A DNA stretch of 64,000 nt from CAYPNF01 sp964411985 (GCA_964411985.1 CAYPNF010000005.1:62001-126000); one strand, 5' to 3'. Numbered from the stretch's first letter, positions 44,663-54,275 are shown. Made by a program: numbers and translations. The notes: generated from the sequence alone by a model not told the origin.

Positions 44663-45517
44663 ATGAAGGCAAAACCGCTTTCCTATGACAGAGGTTCTTC
44701 AGGACTCTTGAAGAGCAGGGCTGGCTTCACCCTGATCGAACTGCTGATGGTGGTGGCTATCATCGCCTTGATTGTTGCGATGGTGTCTCCCACCTTATCC
44801 GCTGCGAAACGGCAAGCTCAGGGCATTCTTTGCTTGCAGAACCTTAGGCAGTTGCAGATGGCGTGGACTGCTTACGCCACGGAGAACGGCGACAAGTTGC
44901 CCGGGGTTGCGGGAGGCAGTTTCCCAGGGCCCGGAAAGTGGGTTTCAGGCTGGCTCGATTTCAGCAGCAGCCCGGATAACACCAACACCCTTTACCTTCT
45001 CAACGAGAAGGTTGCGCAGCTCGGTAGGTTCTTGCAGACGCCCGCGGTGTTCAAGTGCCCCGCCGACAGAAGTACGGTGGTCATCCAAAAGCGTACTTAC
45101 GACCGAGTTCGGAGTGTCTCCATGAACTGTTGGATGAACTACATCGGCACCAGCGATATCGGCCAGGACCGTTACCAGGTTTTTCGCAAGCTGGACCAGA
45201 TCTCGGACCCTTCCCCTTCCAAAGCGTGGGTGTTTATGGATGAGAGGCCCGATAGCATCAACGATGGTTTGTTCATGATCAACATGACTGCGAAGGGGAA
45301 AGCGGCGAAGATCGTGGATTATCCTGCGAACTACCACAATCAGTCTGCAGGTATGGCGTTTGCAGACGGGCACGTGGAGATGAAGAAATGGGTTGATACC
45401 CGCACCGTTCCTCACGTCAACAGCAGTCAGACTCTCATGTTGGACATTCCTTCCCCCGATAACCCTGACGTGGAGTGGCTTCAGGAACGGTCGACGAGTC
45501 TTAAGAAGACCGACTGA
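44663..45517 (+). CDS. Pseudopilin-like secreted protein with prepilin N-terminus (H-X9-DG type)
   Basis: A 284-residue protein. Residues about 18-45 are a class III prepilin signal: SRAGFTLIELLMVVAIIALI, cut before Phe by prepilin peptidase. The remainder is a globular domain with CLQNLRQLQMAWTAYATENGD and the C-terminal GMAFADGHVEMKKW, the H-X9-DG-like box characteristic of a family hugely expanded in Planctomycetota and Verrucomicrobiota. Individual functions are unknown; they are thought to be fibre or surface components exported by a type II/IV pilus-like system. It is monocistronic, with another member at 52750. Confidence 0.88.
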   Translation: MKAKPLSYDRGSSGLLKSRAGFTLIELLMVVAIIALIVAMVSPTLSAAKRQAQGILCLQNLRQLQMAWTAYATENGDKLPGVAGGSFPGPGKWVSGWLDFSSSPDNTNTLYLLNEKVAQLGRFLQTPAVFKCPADRSTVVIQKRTYDRVRSVSMNCWMNYIGTSDIGQDRYQVFRKLDQISDPSPSKAWVFMDERPDSINDGLFMINMTAKGKAAKIVDYPANYHNQSAGMAFADGHVEMKKWVDTRTVPHVNSSQTLMLDIPSPDNPDVEWLQERSTSLKKTD

Positions 45518-45538
45518 CCGTTTGGCTGAGATACCGCG

Positions 45539-46435
45539 TTAGTGGGATTGTGATGCGGCTAACCAAGCCGCTCCGAGGAGGAGCGCTGACAGAGTGGCCT
45601 GCACTCTCCCGATCCATTGATTATTTCCCGCCTTTGCCACCAAGAGTGTTTGTAGCACTCCCAGCACTAGACCAGTGCCGAATCCTCCCGTGTGAACCAA
45701 CACATCCGCTTGCGGGTTGAGTCCTAGGAGGATGAACAGCAGGATCCCGGCGACCAGCGGGACGAAGCGTCTCCTATCAAGATGGCCCGGTCGAAGTTGA
45801 TCGCAGAAAGCGCTGGCTGCAAGGAGTCCGAGCCAGCTGAGAACCACTCCGGATGCGCCGAGCCCGTGCCAGTTGCTGAGGCGGAGCCAGGCTGCGAGCA
45901 GGTTTCCCGTCGCCCCGGCCAGCAAGCCCAAGAACAGGGATGCACCCGCCCCGTAAATCGGAAGGCACAATCCAAGCAGAATCGTTCCCGTGGCCAGATT
46001 GGCTGCAAGATGCCCGAGATCGGCGTGGAGCGTAGTTGCTGTGACCAAGCGCCACCACTCCCCGGTTTGAAGCGCGACGTTGTTCATGGCCCCGATCGAT
46101 TCAAGTCGGCCAAGGTTGGCGTATGCGACCCAATACCAAAACAGCAGCGCCCAAGCCCAGAGCAGGGCGCCTGCATGAAAGGAGACATCGCCAGCTTGCG
46201 CCAGCAGGCGCCGCGACCAGCGTCGGTTCTCGAGGCGGTACCTCCTGATGGAGTCGAGGGCACGTTCGGCATCTCCACTGGCCACCATGAGGATCCAATG
46301 GTTCTCAGGCTCAGGCCGTGCCAGGGTGGTTTCAATCCCCTGGCTTGCGAGGACGAGGCACCAGTCCATCGCTTGCCGCTCTGAGGCGGCGCGGATGCAC
46401 ACATCAACGGATGAAGAGGGGTTGTCGCCGGTCAT
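45539..46435 (-). CDS. Rhomboid-family intramembrane serine protease
   Basis: A 298-residue protein with a soluble N-terminal domain of about 95 residues, then six or more hydrophobic helices. The rhomboid pattern is visible: GEWWRLVTATTLHADLGHLAANL, the catalytic Ser in WHGLGASGVVLS and the catalytic His in DVLVHTGGFGTGLVLG. It cleaves transmembrane segments of substrates. A neighbouring PEP-CTERM protein is not its known type of target (exosortase processes those). The ATG at 46435 is preferred over the TTG at 46465. Confidence 0.86.
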   Translation of the reverse strand: MTGDNPSSSVDVCIRAASERQAMDWCLVLASQGIETTLARPEPENHWILMVASGDAERALDSIRRYRLENRRWSRRLLAQAGDVSFHAGALLWAWALLFWYWVAYANLGRLESIGAMNNVALQTGEWWRLVTATTLHADLGHLAANLATGTILLGLCLPIYGAGASLFLGLLAGATGNLLAAWLRLSNWHGLGASGVVLSWLGLLAASAFCDQLRPGHLDRRRFVPLVAGILLFILLGLNPQADVLVHTGGFGTGLVLGVLQTLLVAKAGNNQWIGRVQATLSALLLGAAWLAASQSH

Positions 46436-46972
46436 TTCCGATACTGGTTGCCCAATCCGCCGCAAGGTAAGGCAGGATTCAGAAAAGGCAATAGAGTCGA
46501 AGCGGCGGGTCGTGTTTCGTCCGAGCCGGGGTATCTATCGGGCACGTTGGTCTGGTACGGTAGGCGGGATCCTCTTAGCCCTGGCGCGCTTATCTCTTCT
46601 GCCTATCTGCTACCAAGGCACGCTCCGGCCTTTTACCCTGCACGCCCTCGTCCCTGGCAAGGTCTCCTTGGCACTTCTGGCCGTGGGGCTGCGAAACCCT
46701 GCGTTGGCTTGGTTTGCGTTGGAGTGGAGGTCTGTGCATATCCAGCAGTTTTCGTATCCCAAAACGCAGAACCGAAATGGATACCAGGCTAGGAGTTGGG
46801 GCAGACTGAGGACAGTTACCCACGTTCTCAACCCAAACCGCATGAAGTGACACAACACGCACTCCGTCCAGCGAAACCCATCCAACTCCGTGATCTCACC
46901 ACCAACACCCCTTTCTCCTCTAGCCTCAGAGTACAGTCTGCCCGCTGGCTTGCACCCAGAAAGGTTTTATCC
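46436..46972. other. Divergent intergenic region, 537 bp
   Basis: Lies between the rhomboid gene and the PEP-CTERM gene, so it must contain both promoters. An open plus-strand frame runs through it (to 46850) with some hydrophobic character, but it has no recognisable start signal or family, so I do not call it. AAAGG lies about 10 bases before the PEP-CTERM ATG. Confidence 0.4.
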
Positions 46973-47803
46973 ATGAAAAAGAATGCGGCTTTCCTGGCAT
47001 GCTTGGCGGTGTCGCCCGTTTTCGCCCAACTTCCCATCTCGGACCTGGAGGCGATTACCGGCGGGACTTTTCTGAACTTCAGGAATAAAACGACGGGGGA
47101 AGATCGCAACGGGGTCACGATATCCCCCTTGACTTTGGGGGCTGACGTGACCGACCCCAGGAGCGGCGCTTCCGTAAACTGGCGCGTTGAGGATACTTCC
47201 GACAGTGCGTTCTTCGTTGGTGGCCAGTCCGTCGAAGACGACAACAGACGAAGCGGCCTTGTGTCGGGTACTGCCACCCCCGTCGAGCCTGTCGTCGGTA
47301 CCAGCTATAACCCATTCTCCGTGACCCTCAGCGGTCTGACGGCTGGAACTACCTACTCGCTGAAAGTCGTGGCGGCAGGTCGCCGTTCTGACCCCGTCAG
47401 CGATCCGAGTGGCCTGCTTCAGGGCCTCAGACCCGACGCCGGTATTTACAGCTATGACTTCTCCTACGGCTCGAGCGCTGGGTCGTTGACGACAGTCGCC
47501 AACACTGCGGCTGGAACGCTGCTTAAGGAGGCCAAAGCGGGCAGTCCCCTCGTAGTTGGCACCGTCAGCTATTATTACTACACGGGCTCGTATGCTTGTG
47601 ACATCGGTAATTGGACCGCAGACGGCAGCGGCAACATAAGCCTGTATTTGGGCGAGGGTGCAGTCAATACAGTGCTTACCGGCGCGCGCACCATGCTGGA
47701 TGGGCTCGTCATTGCGCCTGTGCCCGAGCCGCAAATGCTGGTGCCGGTCGCCATGGGACTGGCCGGTGTCGCTCTGCTGCGGCGCCGAAGTCGAACTGCC
47801 TAA
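46973..47803 (+). CDS. PEP-CTERM sorting-domain protein
   Basis: Exported protein of 276 residues. The start at 46973 opens a signal peptide (NAAFLACLAVSPVFAQ). The middle is beta-rich, with a fibronectin-like strand pattern (PFSVTLSGLTAGTTYSLKVV). The C-terminus is a PEP-CTERM tripartite sorting signal: VPEPQ, a hydrophobic helix (LVPVAMGLAGVALL) and a basic tail RRRSR. Such proteins are processed and anchored by exosortase, which is not in this window. The specific function is unknown. Confidence 0.87.
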   Translation: MKKNAAFLACLAVSPVFAQLPISDLEAITGGTFLNFRNKTTGEDRNGVTISPLTLGADVTDPRSGASVNWRVEDTSDSAFFVGGQSVEDDNRRSGLVSGTATPVEPVVGTSYNPFSVTLSGLTAGTTYSLKVVAAGRRSDPVSDPSGLLQGLRPDAGIYSYDFSYGSSAGSLTTVANTAAGTLLKEAKAGSPLVVGTVSYYYYTGSYACDIGNWTADGSGNISLYLGEGAVNTVLTGARTMLDGLVIAPVPEPQMLVPVAMGLAGVALLRRRSRTA

Positions 47804-47858
47804 CCGTGACGCTCCATGTTTCGCCACACCTTGGTCGGCGGGGGGGGCGAGTCTGGCC

Positions 47859-47880
47859 CGAGGGGCATAGGCTCCCCTCG
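47859..47880. terminator. Possible terminator hairpin between convergent genes
   Basis: CGAGGGG (47859-47865) pairs with CCCCTCG (47874-47880) across an 8-base loop between the convergent PEP-CTERM and AraC genes. No T-run follows, so factor-independent termination is doubtful. Confidence 0.35.
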
Positions 47881-47885
47881 CTGCA

Positions 47886-48737
47886 TCATGGCCTCAAGTG
47901 CTGACGAAACTCCGTCGGACTCATGTGAGTGTGGTGGCGGAAGAAGTAACTGAACTGGAACTCATTGGAAAAGTTCAATTGCGCCGCGACATCCTTGATT
48001 CGAAGTCGCTCATCGGTGAGGAGCAACCGCGCCTGGTCGAGCCGGACACGGTGGATGTTCTCATGGAGGGTCCCTTGGCCCGACTTCCGAAACATGGCGC
48101 GTAGAACCGAATAGCTGACTTTGGCCAGAGCGGCAAGTTCCTTGGCCCGCCAATCGCGGAGCGGATTGGCGGCGATGGCGTTGAGCACCCTCACGACGGG
48201 GGCAGGTAGTTCCTTGTGAGGTGAGATCAGCAAACCGCGGGACATCAGGAGTTTTCCCAGCATGCTGGTGATGAGCATGTGCACTTGCCACTCCCAGCCC
48301 GTGGGTGTTCGCCGCACCATCCGCAAGAGTTCCTTGTACGTTTGCTTCACGAAACCAAAATCGTCCAGGGCGAACTCCGTGTTCTCGATGAGCCGAATCT
48401 CCTCGTGCCAGACTTCCAAGGCGGGACCACCAAAGCGGAATCCAGTGAACGTGAGTTGGCCCCGAGTCGATGGAAGGTAGGTGCGGGGTTTGCCCATATC
48501 TACCAACCAGACTTTTCGCCCGGTGGTGAGCGCGAAGTGCCCTGTTTCATGTTCGAGAATACCCTGGCCCGACTGGACCCAGAAGAGGTGCGCCCCCGGC
48601 TTTTCGAAGGATGTGTGATGATCTGGTTCCACGATCCGCCGCGTTCCAATGGAGAACAAATGCCAGAGCAGGCGACGGGCGATCGGGGAGGGGTCCACAA
48701 AGACGAGTTTGTTGGATGGGGTCAATGACTTTGGCAT
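47886..48737 (-). CDS. AraC-family transcriptional regulator
   Basis: About 283 residues from the ATG at 48737. The N-terminal cupin-like sensor region is beta-rich (PGAHLFWVQSGQGILEHE, LTFTGFRFGGPALEV). The C-terminal 100 residues are the two-helix-turn-helix AraC DNA-binding domain: WRAKELAALAKVSYSVLRAM, HRVRLDQARLLLTDERLRIK and the signature FSNEFQFSYFFRHHTHMSPTEF. It lies back-to-back with the large secreted protein gene at 48859, with 121 bp between, and is the natural candidate to control it. The ligand is unknown. Confidence 0.92.
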   Translation of the reverse strand: MPKSLTPSNKLVFVDPSPIARRLLWHLFSIGTRRIVEPDHHTSFEKPGAHLFWVQSGQGILEHETGHFALTTGRKVWLVDMGKPRTYLPSTRGQLTFTGFRFGGPALEVWHEEIRLIENTEFALDDFGFVKQTYKELLRMVRRTPTGWEWQVHMLITSMLGKLLMSRGLLISPHKELPAPVVRVLNAIAANPLRDWRAKELAALAKVSYSVLRAMFRKSGQGTLHENIHRVRLDQARLLLTDERLRIKDVAAQLNFSNEFQFSYFFRHHTHMSPTEFRQHLRP

Positions 48738-48847
48738 AGACCCGTGTTTAGCAGATTCGGAAGCAGGGTGTCTACCGTAACCGCAAAAGGCACGGCATTG
48801 AGCAGTTTTCATATGGACTGTGCCAGATACAGTATGGACGACAAATC

Positions 48848-48853
48848 AGGAGG
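48848..48853 (+). promoter_or_regulatory. Perfect Shine-Dalgarno AGGAGG
   Basis: AGGAGG sits five bases before the ATG at 48859. Such a complete site is rare in this window and supports 48859 rather than the ATG at 48913 as the start. Confidence 0.6.
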
Positions 48854-48858
48854 AACGC

Positions 48859-51800
48859 ATGCTGGATTCACTGAATGACACCCGTGACCCGAATCCCCGA
48901 GTTCTTCCAACCATGAAAAGACCGACCCTTGCTTTCGCTGTCGGCGCATTCCTCGCGCTTTGCTCCACGTCTGGCATTGCCGCCGTGCCTGTAGTCGTCT
49001 CGACCGTTGAGGACTGGAACGGCCTGGTGAACCCCCACGAAGCGGATGGCGTGACTCTGACCGGGACAGGTGCGCCCGGAGATCCTGCGGTCTACACGAT
49101 TCCTTCAGGCCTGACGATTACGGCGGGGGGGGGCATTCGTCTTACCTCCAATCTCGATGACGCTGGCGATAGCGCCAACATCACTTTTGTCTTGGAGAAG
49201 GGGGACCTGCAGATCGAGGAAGGCGGGTTCCTGGAGACCTGTTTGGGCAATCGTGGTGACAACCGGGAATTCGTGCTCGATCTTGGAGGCGGTTCCGTGA
49301 AAGGCGCCGGACGCATCGTCGGTCTTCGCGCCGAAGGCCCCCGAAACCGGAAGCCACGTGGGGTGACGATTCAGAATGTCGTCAACGTGAGCCTCAAGGA
49401 AATCGATCTGCACGTGGAAGACATCAGCAGCGAAGTGCCGGGGGCCCTGAAAATAGTGGCAACCGGCCGAGTGCACATACCGGGAAAGGTCGATATCAGC
49501 GATATCGACACCGGTGGGAATCCAGTCAATGACATCCGTATCGATGCGGAATCCATCGAGATTGGGAGCTTGGATACCCGTTCCCTCCGTCCGGCAGGTC
49601 GGCGCAGCGGGAGTATTTTCCTGAGGGCGTTGTCAGCTGAGGGAGGCTTTGATCCTGCGGCCGGGGGTAACACCATTTCGAATCGCGTGACCCTGAATGG
49701 CCCCATCCGAACCGATGGTCTTGGTGACGGTGGCAACGTGACCGTTCAGGGCGTCGTCCTGCAGGTCGGAGGTAACTTCGGGTTGGCAACCGCGCGGGGA
49801 AGTGCCGTGACTCTGAACGCAGGTGTTGATACTCTGGGCACGCCCAAGAACGATCTTTTCATTGACAGCGCCGGCGCGAATATCGCCCCGCTGGTGAAGT
49901 ATGCGGTCCAGTGGAACGGGATCGCCGCTGCGGGCAGCGCTCCGGCCTTTTCCACTGACCCGATGACTCGAGCCAAGGCGGTCCCTGATGCGCCGTACAC
50001 CGCAACGCTCGCCGGAAGCGCGACGGATCCGGATAACAACACGCTGACTTTTGCCCGTGGGATGGGGCCCGCCTGGCTTTCTGTGGCCCCGGACGGATCC
50101 CTCTCGGGGACACCGACTGCCGGAGATGCAGGCATGAACTCCTGGACCATCTCTGTCAGCGACGGCACACGTGTGGACATCGCCCAGTTGCGAATCGGCG
50201 TGAGTGGCCGCCCCACGTTCCTCACGCATCCCGTGTTGAAACCCAACGGGGCCCAGAATCAACCCTACGCGGATACACTCGCGGATACCGCCGCAGATCC
50301 TGACGGCGATCCGGTCACTTTTGCGAAACTGGATGGACCTGCATGGTTGAGCGTTGCCGCGAATGGTGCCTTGAGCGGGACACCCCCCTCGACGGCTACC
50401 TCCACGAACCAGTGGACTGTGACGGTTTCCGACGCCACCGGATCCGATAGTGCCCAACTCGTCATTGTTGTGGGTGGTGTGCCTCGCTGGCTCTCGGACC
50501 CGGTCATCAAGCCTGTGGCTAGATCTGGATTGGCCTACGCCGGTTCCGGGCAGACCCTCGCCTTGGATGCGATCGATCCCGATGGTGGCCCAGTACAATT
50601 CGAAAAGGTTAGCGGTCCTTCCTGGCTCCAGGTTGCCTCGGGTGGTGCCCTGTCCGGGACTCCATCCGATGCTGACGTCGGAGTTCAGTCGTGGACGGTG
50701 CGGGCTTCGGATGGGACGGGGGACAGCGTGGCTACCCTGAAGATCGAAGTCTTTGCCAAGAATGCCACGATCGAGATCAGCCGTACGGAAGTGTGGGACG
50801 GTGTCCAGAACCCGCACGCAGCCGAAGGAGTGGCCCTTACCGGTACTGGCACCGCTGAGGACCCTGCAGTTTACACGATTCCCAACGGGCTACGGTTTAC
50901 CCCGAGCGGAGCCATTCAGATGACGAGTCAGGGCGGGCCGGACAACCATATCAAGTTCGTGGTCTCTGGCGGGAACATCGAGATGGCATCGGGCTCGGTC
51001 ATCAATCTGGGCCGCTTGAAGCGCGAAGACCTTTCGACCTGCCTTCTCGACTTGGGTGGTGGCAGTATCCTCGGCTCCGGGCAGATCCTAGGCCTTCTCC
51101 TTTCCGATGACTCTCCACGGCAGCTTACTATCGAGAACGCAAAGGATATCTCGCTCTCCAGCATTGACCTGCACGTGGTCAATGCAAACAACGGGAACCG
51201 AAACCTTACAATCACGGCCTCAGGCGTGGTCACCATCCCAGCGATTGACATTGGCGACCGGGATTCGGGCGGGAATCAGGTTGGCAGTGTGATTGTGAAG
51301 GCTGACAGCATCATGGTTGGCTCGATCGACGTCCGGAGCATGCGCACTGGTTCCTACCGTGGCAACGGAAACATCGAACTGACTGCCTTGGGCGCCCCGG
51401 CCTATGACCCCGCCGCGGCGGCAGGGAACGACTTCGCCAACCAGATTGTGGTTACGGGCAGACTCCGATCCCGTGGTCCTGAGGTGCCCCCTTCGCCTGG
51501 GACGGACGGCAACATCACCCTTCAAGGCGTAGCGGTCCATCTGGACTCCTCGGTTGGCCCGGAAGTACCGGAGGGTTCAACGGTCACGGTGAGCGCCGGG
51601 GTAATCCGGAGCGGCACGGTGGCTGGAGACCTTTTCTCGGATCTCTCCGGCACGGTGACGGCCCAACACACTGTGGAGTGGAGTGGAGGAGTCTCTGTGC
51701 CAAGTGCGCCAACCCTGCTGGGAGTAGAGAGTTTTGCAGCCACGGCACTTCGCATCACATGGAGTACCGCAGATTTGTTAGCGACCGAATTCCTGGTGGA

Positions 51801-52641
51801 GCAATCAACTGATGGGGCGGTTTTCACCCAGGCCGCCGCTCTTCCGGGGGGCGTACGGCGCTGCGAAATTGGCGGTTTGGCTGCCAACCAAACCTACTAC
51901 TTCCGTTTGAGAAGCAGCAATTCGGCAGGCACTTCCGCATGGTCGGGTGTGGGCTCCGCTACCACCCCTGACTGGGGTATCAATGTCAACTTTGCGAGCA
52001 GCGAATTCAAGACGGGCGAGCCGGGCTACCCCATCCCCGGGTATCGGGACGACTATGGTGACGTTTTTGGGGATCGCGGCAACGGGCAGTCGTATGGTTG
52101 GCTTGAGGATAACACCGCGACCACCCGTGTTCGCCGTGCGAGCAATTCGCCAGATCCACGCTACGATACGCTCATACACCTTCAGCGGAATGGCGATTTC
52201 GTTTGGGAGATGGCTCTCCCCAACGGCTCCTACCAGGTGCGCGTGGTGGCAGGTGATCCTGGAGCTACCGACAGCATGTTCCAGTTTGATCTGGAGGGCC
52301 AGATCACGGATGCCCTGAAGCCTTCCGCAGTCGGAAACGCATACTGGGTTGAGTTCAAAAAGTCCTGCACGGTATCCGACGGGAGGCTTACCGTCCGCAG
52401 CGGGTCCCAGGCAACCAACAACAAGATCTGTTTCATAGACATCCTTCGAGCATTTGCTGAACCGCCGGCGATCAAGTCCGTATCGCTAAGCGGCGGCAAT
52501 GTCAGCATCCAGTGGACTGGCGGCGGCACGCTGCAGGCGGCTCCCAGCATCGAGTCTGTGGCGTGGGTGGATGTTGCCACCGGAGGGACGTGGACGGAAC
52601 CTGCCACCGGCGGCGCAAGATTCTACCGAGTGCGACGGTAG
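48859..52641 (+). CDS. Large secreted repeat protein: duplicated beta module, three putative Ig domains, FN3, malectin-like
   Basis: 1260 residues. The ATG at 48859 has a perfect Shine-Dalgarno but adds 18 polar residues before the obvious signal peptide (RPTLAFAVGAFLALCSTSGIA) that the ATG at 48913 would start directly. Domains: a beta-solenoid-like module (about 47-340), three He_PIG/cadherin-like domains (355-635; each ends with a pattern like AWLSV..DGSLSGTP), a second copy of the first module (640-940; both begin with NPHxAxGVxLTGTG and PAVYTIPxGL), an FN3 domain (950-1035) and a malectin-like carbohydrate-binding domain (1040-1195, NVNFASSEFKTGEPGY). No enzyme motif; an adhesin or glycan-binding surface role is inferred. 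Confidence 0.85.
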   Translation: MLDSLNDTRDPNPRVLPTMKRPTLAFAVGAFLALCSTSGIAAVPVVVSTVEDWNGLVNPHEADGVTLTGTGAPGDPAVYTIPSGLTITAGGGIRLTSNLDDAGDSANITFVLEKGDLQIEEGGFLETCLGNRGDNREFVLDLGGGSVKGAGRIVGLRAEGPRNRKPRGVTIQNVVNVSLKEIDLHVEDISSEVPGALKIVATGRVHIPGKVDISDIDTGGNPVNDIRIDAESIEIGSLDTRSLRPAGRRSGSIFLRALSAEGGFDPAAGGNTISNRVTLNGPIRTDGLGDGGNVTVQGVVLQVGGNFGLATARGSAVTLNAGVDTLGTPKNDLFIDSAGANIAPLVKYAVQWNGIAAAGSAPAFSTDPMTRAKAVPDAPYTATLAGSATDPDNNTLTFARGMGPAWLSVAPDGSLSGTPTAGDAGMNSWTISVSDGTRVDIAQLRIGVSGRPTFLTHPVLKPNGAQNQPYADTLADTAADPDGDPVTFAKLDGPAWLSVAANGALSGTPPSTATSTNQWTVTVSDATGSDSAQLVIVVGGVPRWLSDPVIKPVARSGLAYAGSGQTLALDAIDPDGGPVQFEKVSGPSWLQVASGGALSGTPSDADVGVQSWTVRASDGTGDSVATLKIEVFAKNATIEISRTEVWDGVQNPHAAEGVALTGTGTAEDPAVYTIPNGLRFTPSGAIQMTSQGGPDNHIKFVVSGGNIEMASGSVINLGRLKREDLSTCLLDLGGGSILGSGQILGLLLSDDSPRQLTIENAKDISLSSIDLHVVNANNGNRNLTITASGVVTIPAIDIGDRDSGGNQVGSVIVKADSIMVGSIDVRSMRTGSYRGNGNIELTALGAPAYDPAAAAGNDFANQIVVTGRLRSRGPEVPPSPGTDGNITLQGVAVHLDSSVGPEVPEGSTVTVSAGVIRSGTVAGDLFSDLSGTVTAQHTVEWSGGVSVPSAPTLLGVESFAATALRITWSTADLLATEFLVEQSTDGAVFTQAAALPGGVRRCEIGGLAANQTYYFRLRSSNSAGTSAWSGVGSATTPDWGINVNFASSEFKTGEPGYPIPGYRDDYGDVFGDRGNGQSYGWLEDNTATTRVRRASNSPDPRYDTLIHLQRNGDFVWEMALPNGSYQVRVVAGDPGATDSMFQFDLEGQITDALKPSAVGNAYWVEFKKSCTVSDGRLTVRSGSQATNNKICFIDILRAFAEPPAIKSVSLSGGNVSIQWTGGGTLQAAPSIESVAWVDVATGGTWTEPATGGARFYRVRR

Positions 52642-52749
52642 CTGTTTTGGACTGCCCGAGGGGCACAACGAGGCTCCTCGGGCGGCCCTGCCTGCGTGCC
52701 GTCCGCTTGAGGCGCTCGAGACTTGCGCCTATTTAGAAAGCGATCGCTT

Positions 52750-53598
52750 ATGGACCATTCTTTCCCATTTCCTGGCATGCGCCCGCCTTTCGGGACAACT
52801 CTCCGACACCACCGCACCGGTCCGCATGGAACCCTTCATCGATGCTACGGCTTTACCTTGATAGAGCTGCTTGTCGTGATTGCGATCATCGCCATTCTTG
52901 CTGGCATGCTTCTGCCGGCGCTGAGCAAGGCCAAAGGTAAAGGCCAACGCACCGCTTGCCTCAACAACATGCGCCAAGTTGGGCTGGCCTTGGCCATGTA
53001 TGTCGATGATAATCACGGCGGCATGCCTCCGATAACCCGTGCTTTGTTTGATTTCGCCAGCCAGACAGCGCCTGACAATTTCCTGAAGGCGCTGCTGCCC
53101 TACGTTGGGAGTTCGACAGGCACGAACCGTGCCACCCCTGTCTATGCCTGCCCAACCCTCAAACCCTCTCCACTGCCTGCATACAAACCGACGAAGGCGA
53201 GCGATTCCGGCTTACTCGCCAATGCCCTGGTCCTGCAACGAAAGGTCGAACAGGTTGCCAATCCGAGTCTCGTGATTGTACTCCAGGAAAACTGGTGCCG
53301 TTGGAATTACCTGCTCAACCAGCCGGAAGGTAGCGACCAAGGGGGGTATACCCAATGGCACACTTGGACGGCAACAACAGACACCTCGACTGGGTGGAGT
53401 GGAACCGCCCGCGAGCACTTTTCCAACGTGCATGAGCAGGGAGGAAACCTGGTCCACGTGGACGGTCATGCGGGCTACCGAAAGTATCGGAGTCTGACCA
53501 GCGGTGACTTTGGCCTAGTGGACCCATCTACCAAACGGAGCGATGCCTACCAGCCGACGGAGGCACATTCCCGCAAAACCTATGCGCCAGCCTTCTAG
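52750..53598 (+). CDS. Pseudopilin-like secreted protein with prepilin N-terminus
   Basis: About 282 residues. The prepilin signal CYGFTLIELLVVIAIIAILA is preceded by an unusually long 32-residue leader from the ATG at 52750; a TTG at 52723 would lengthen it further, and no closer ATG exists. After cleavage: LPALSKAKGKGQRTACLNNM, typical for the DUF1559/H-X9-DG family, then a globular part ending with the box VHEQGGNLVHVDGHAGYRKY. It sits 108 bp downstream of the large secreted protein on the same strand, so it may be its export or surface partner. Confidence 0.87.
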   Translation: MDHSFPFPGMRPPFGTTLRHHRTGPHGTLHRCYGFTLIELLVVIAIIAILAGMLLPALSKAKGKGQRTACLNNMRQVGLALAMYVDDNHGGMPPITRALFDFASQTAPDNFLKALLPYVGSSTGTNRATPVYACPTLKPSPLPAYKPTKASDSGLLANALVLQRKVEQVANPSLVIVLQENWCRWNYLLNQPEGSDQGGYTQWHTWTATTDTSTGWSGTAREHFSNVHEQGGNLVHVDGHAGYRKYRSLTSGDFGLVDPSTKRSDAYQPTEAHSRKTYAPAF

Positions 53599-53669
53599 AG
53601 TGTTCTATCATCAGGATACCTTACTGTGAAGGGATAAAAGAGAGTCACACAAGTTGAAAGGCAGCGTGA

Positions 53670-54266
53670 ATGTCAATGCATGGTAGAGTGGACGATCTCG
53701 TCAAGCTTGTGCACCCAACAAGTCGCCTTCGACGGGGACTGGACCTGCTGATGAGCTTTCAAGCCGGTTGCCTGCCCGATGTGTCCGCGCGCCTTTGCAG
53801 TTTGCGGCCAGGAGAATCCTGCCGTTTCGATCTGGAGGGGGGTGCCTTCTACCTGCTCTGCCAGTGCTACTTTCCAAAGCAGCGAGAGGAGGGACGGTTC
53901 GAAGCGCATGCACGCCACACGGACCTGCACTTTCTCTGGAGTGGCCGGGAATGCATCGAGGTGGACGACCTGCGAAGTCGAAATGTGCCGGCGGATTACG
54001 ATAAGAATGGCGATGTGCGTTTCCCCATGGAGGACAACTCCTCTTCCCGGCTCGTGCTGGGCCCGGGACAGGTGGCGGTCCTTACGCCGGAAGATGCCCA
54101 TGCCCCATGCCTGCGGCCGGCATTCGGGGGTGGGGAGGTGGTGCTGAAAATAGTGGTGAAGATCCAGGATGCCCATCTGGCCGAGCTTGAGTCCGCACGC
54201 CACGACGGGCTCGATGGACAGGTTGATTCCCGAAAGAGCTTGAGTGGCCTTAACCCCGTAGTATAG
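53670..54266 (+). CDS. YhcH/YjgK/YiaL (NanQ-type) family protein
   Basis: A 198-residue cupin-like protein. The fold-defining stretch is EGRFEAHARHTDLHFLWSGRECIE, containing the metal-binding His/Glu pattern of the DUF386 family, followed by a late metal-site motif in PEDAHAPCL. E. coli YhcH (NanQ) is an N-acetylneuraminate anomerase and YiaL belongs to a diketogulonate operon, so the family speeds sugar-acid ring opening or isomerisation. The next gene, a sodium symporter, starts 9 bp later, which makes this the first gene of the acidic-sugar operon. The exact sugar is unresolved. Confidence 0.85.
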   Translation: MSMHGRVDDLVKLVHPTSRLRRGLDLLMSFQAGCLPDVSARLCSLRPGESCRFDLEGGAFYLLCQCYFPKQREEGRFEAHARHTDLHFLWSGRECIEVDDLRSRNVPADYDKNGDVRFPMEDNSSSRLVLGPGQVAVLTPEDAHAPCLRPAFGGGEVVLKIVVKIQDAHLAELESARHDGLDGQVDSRKSLSGLNPVV

Positions 54267-54275
54267 AGTGTTACC

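Noticed and set aside
46440..46850. Possible small hydrophobic protein on the plus strand between the rhomboid and PEP-CTERM genes
   Set aside because: No start signal, no recognisable family and partial overlap with the rhomboid coding strand.
52654..52683. Hairpin GCCCGAGG/CCTCGGGC after the large repeat protein
   Set aside because: An 8-bp stem with a 14-base loop and no T-run; not convincing as a terminator.
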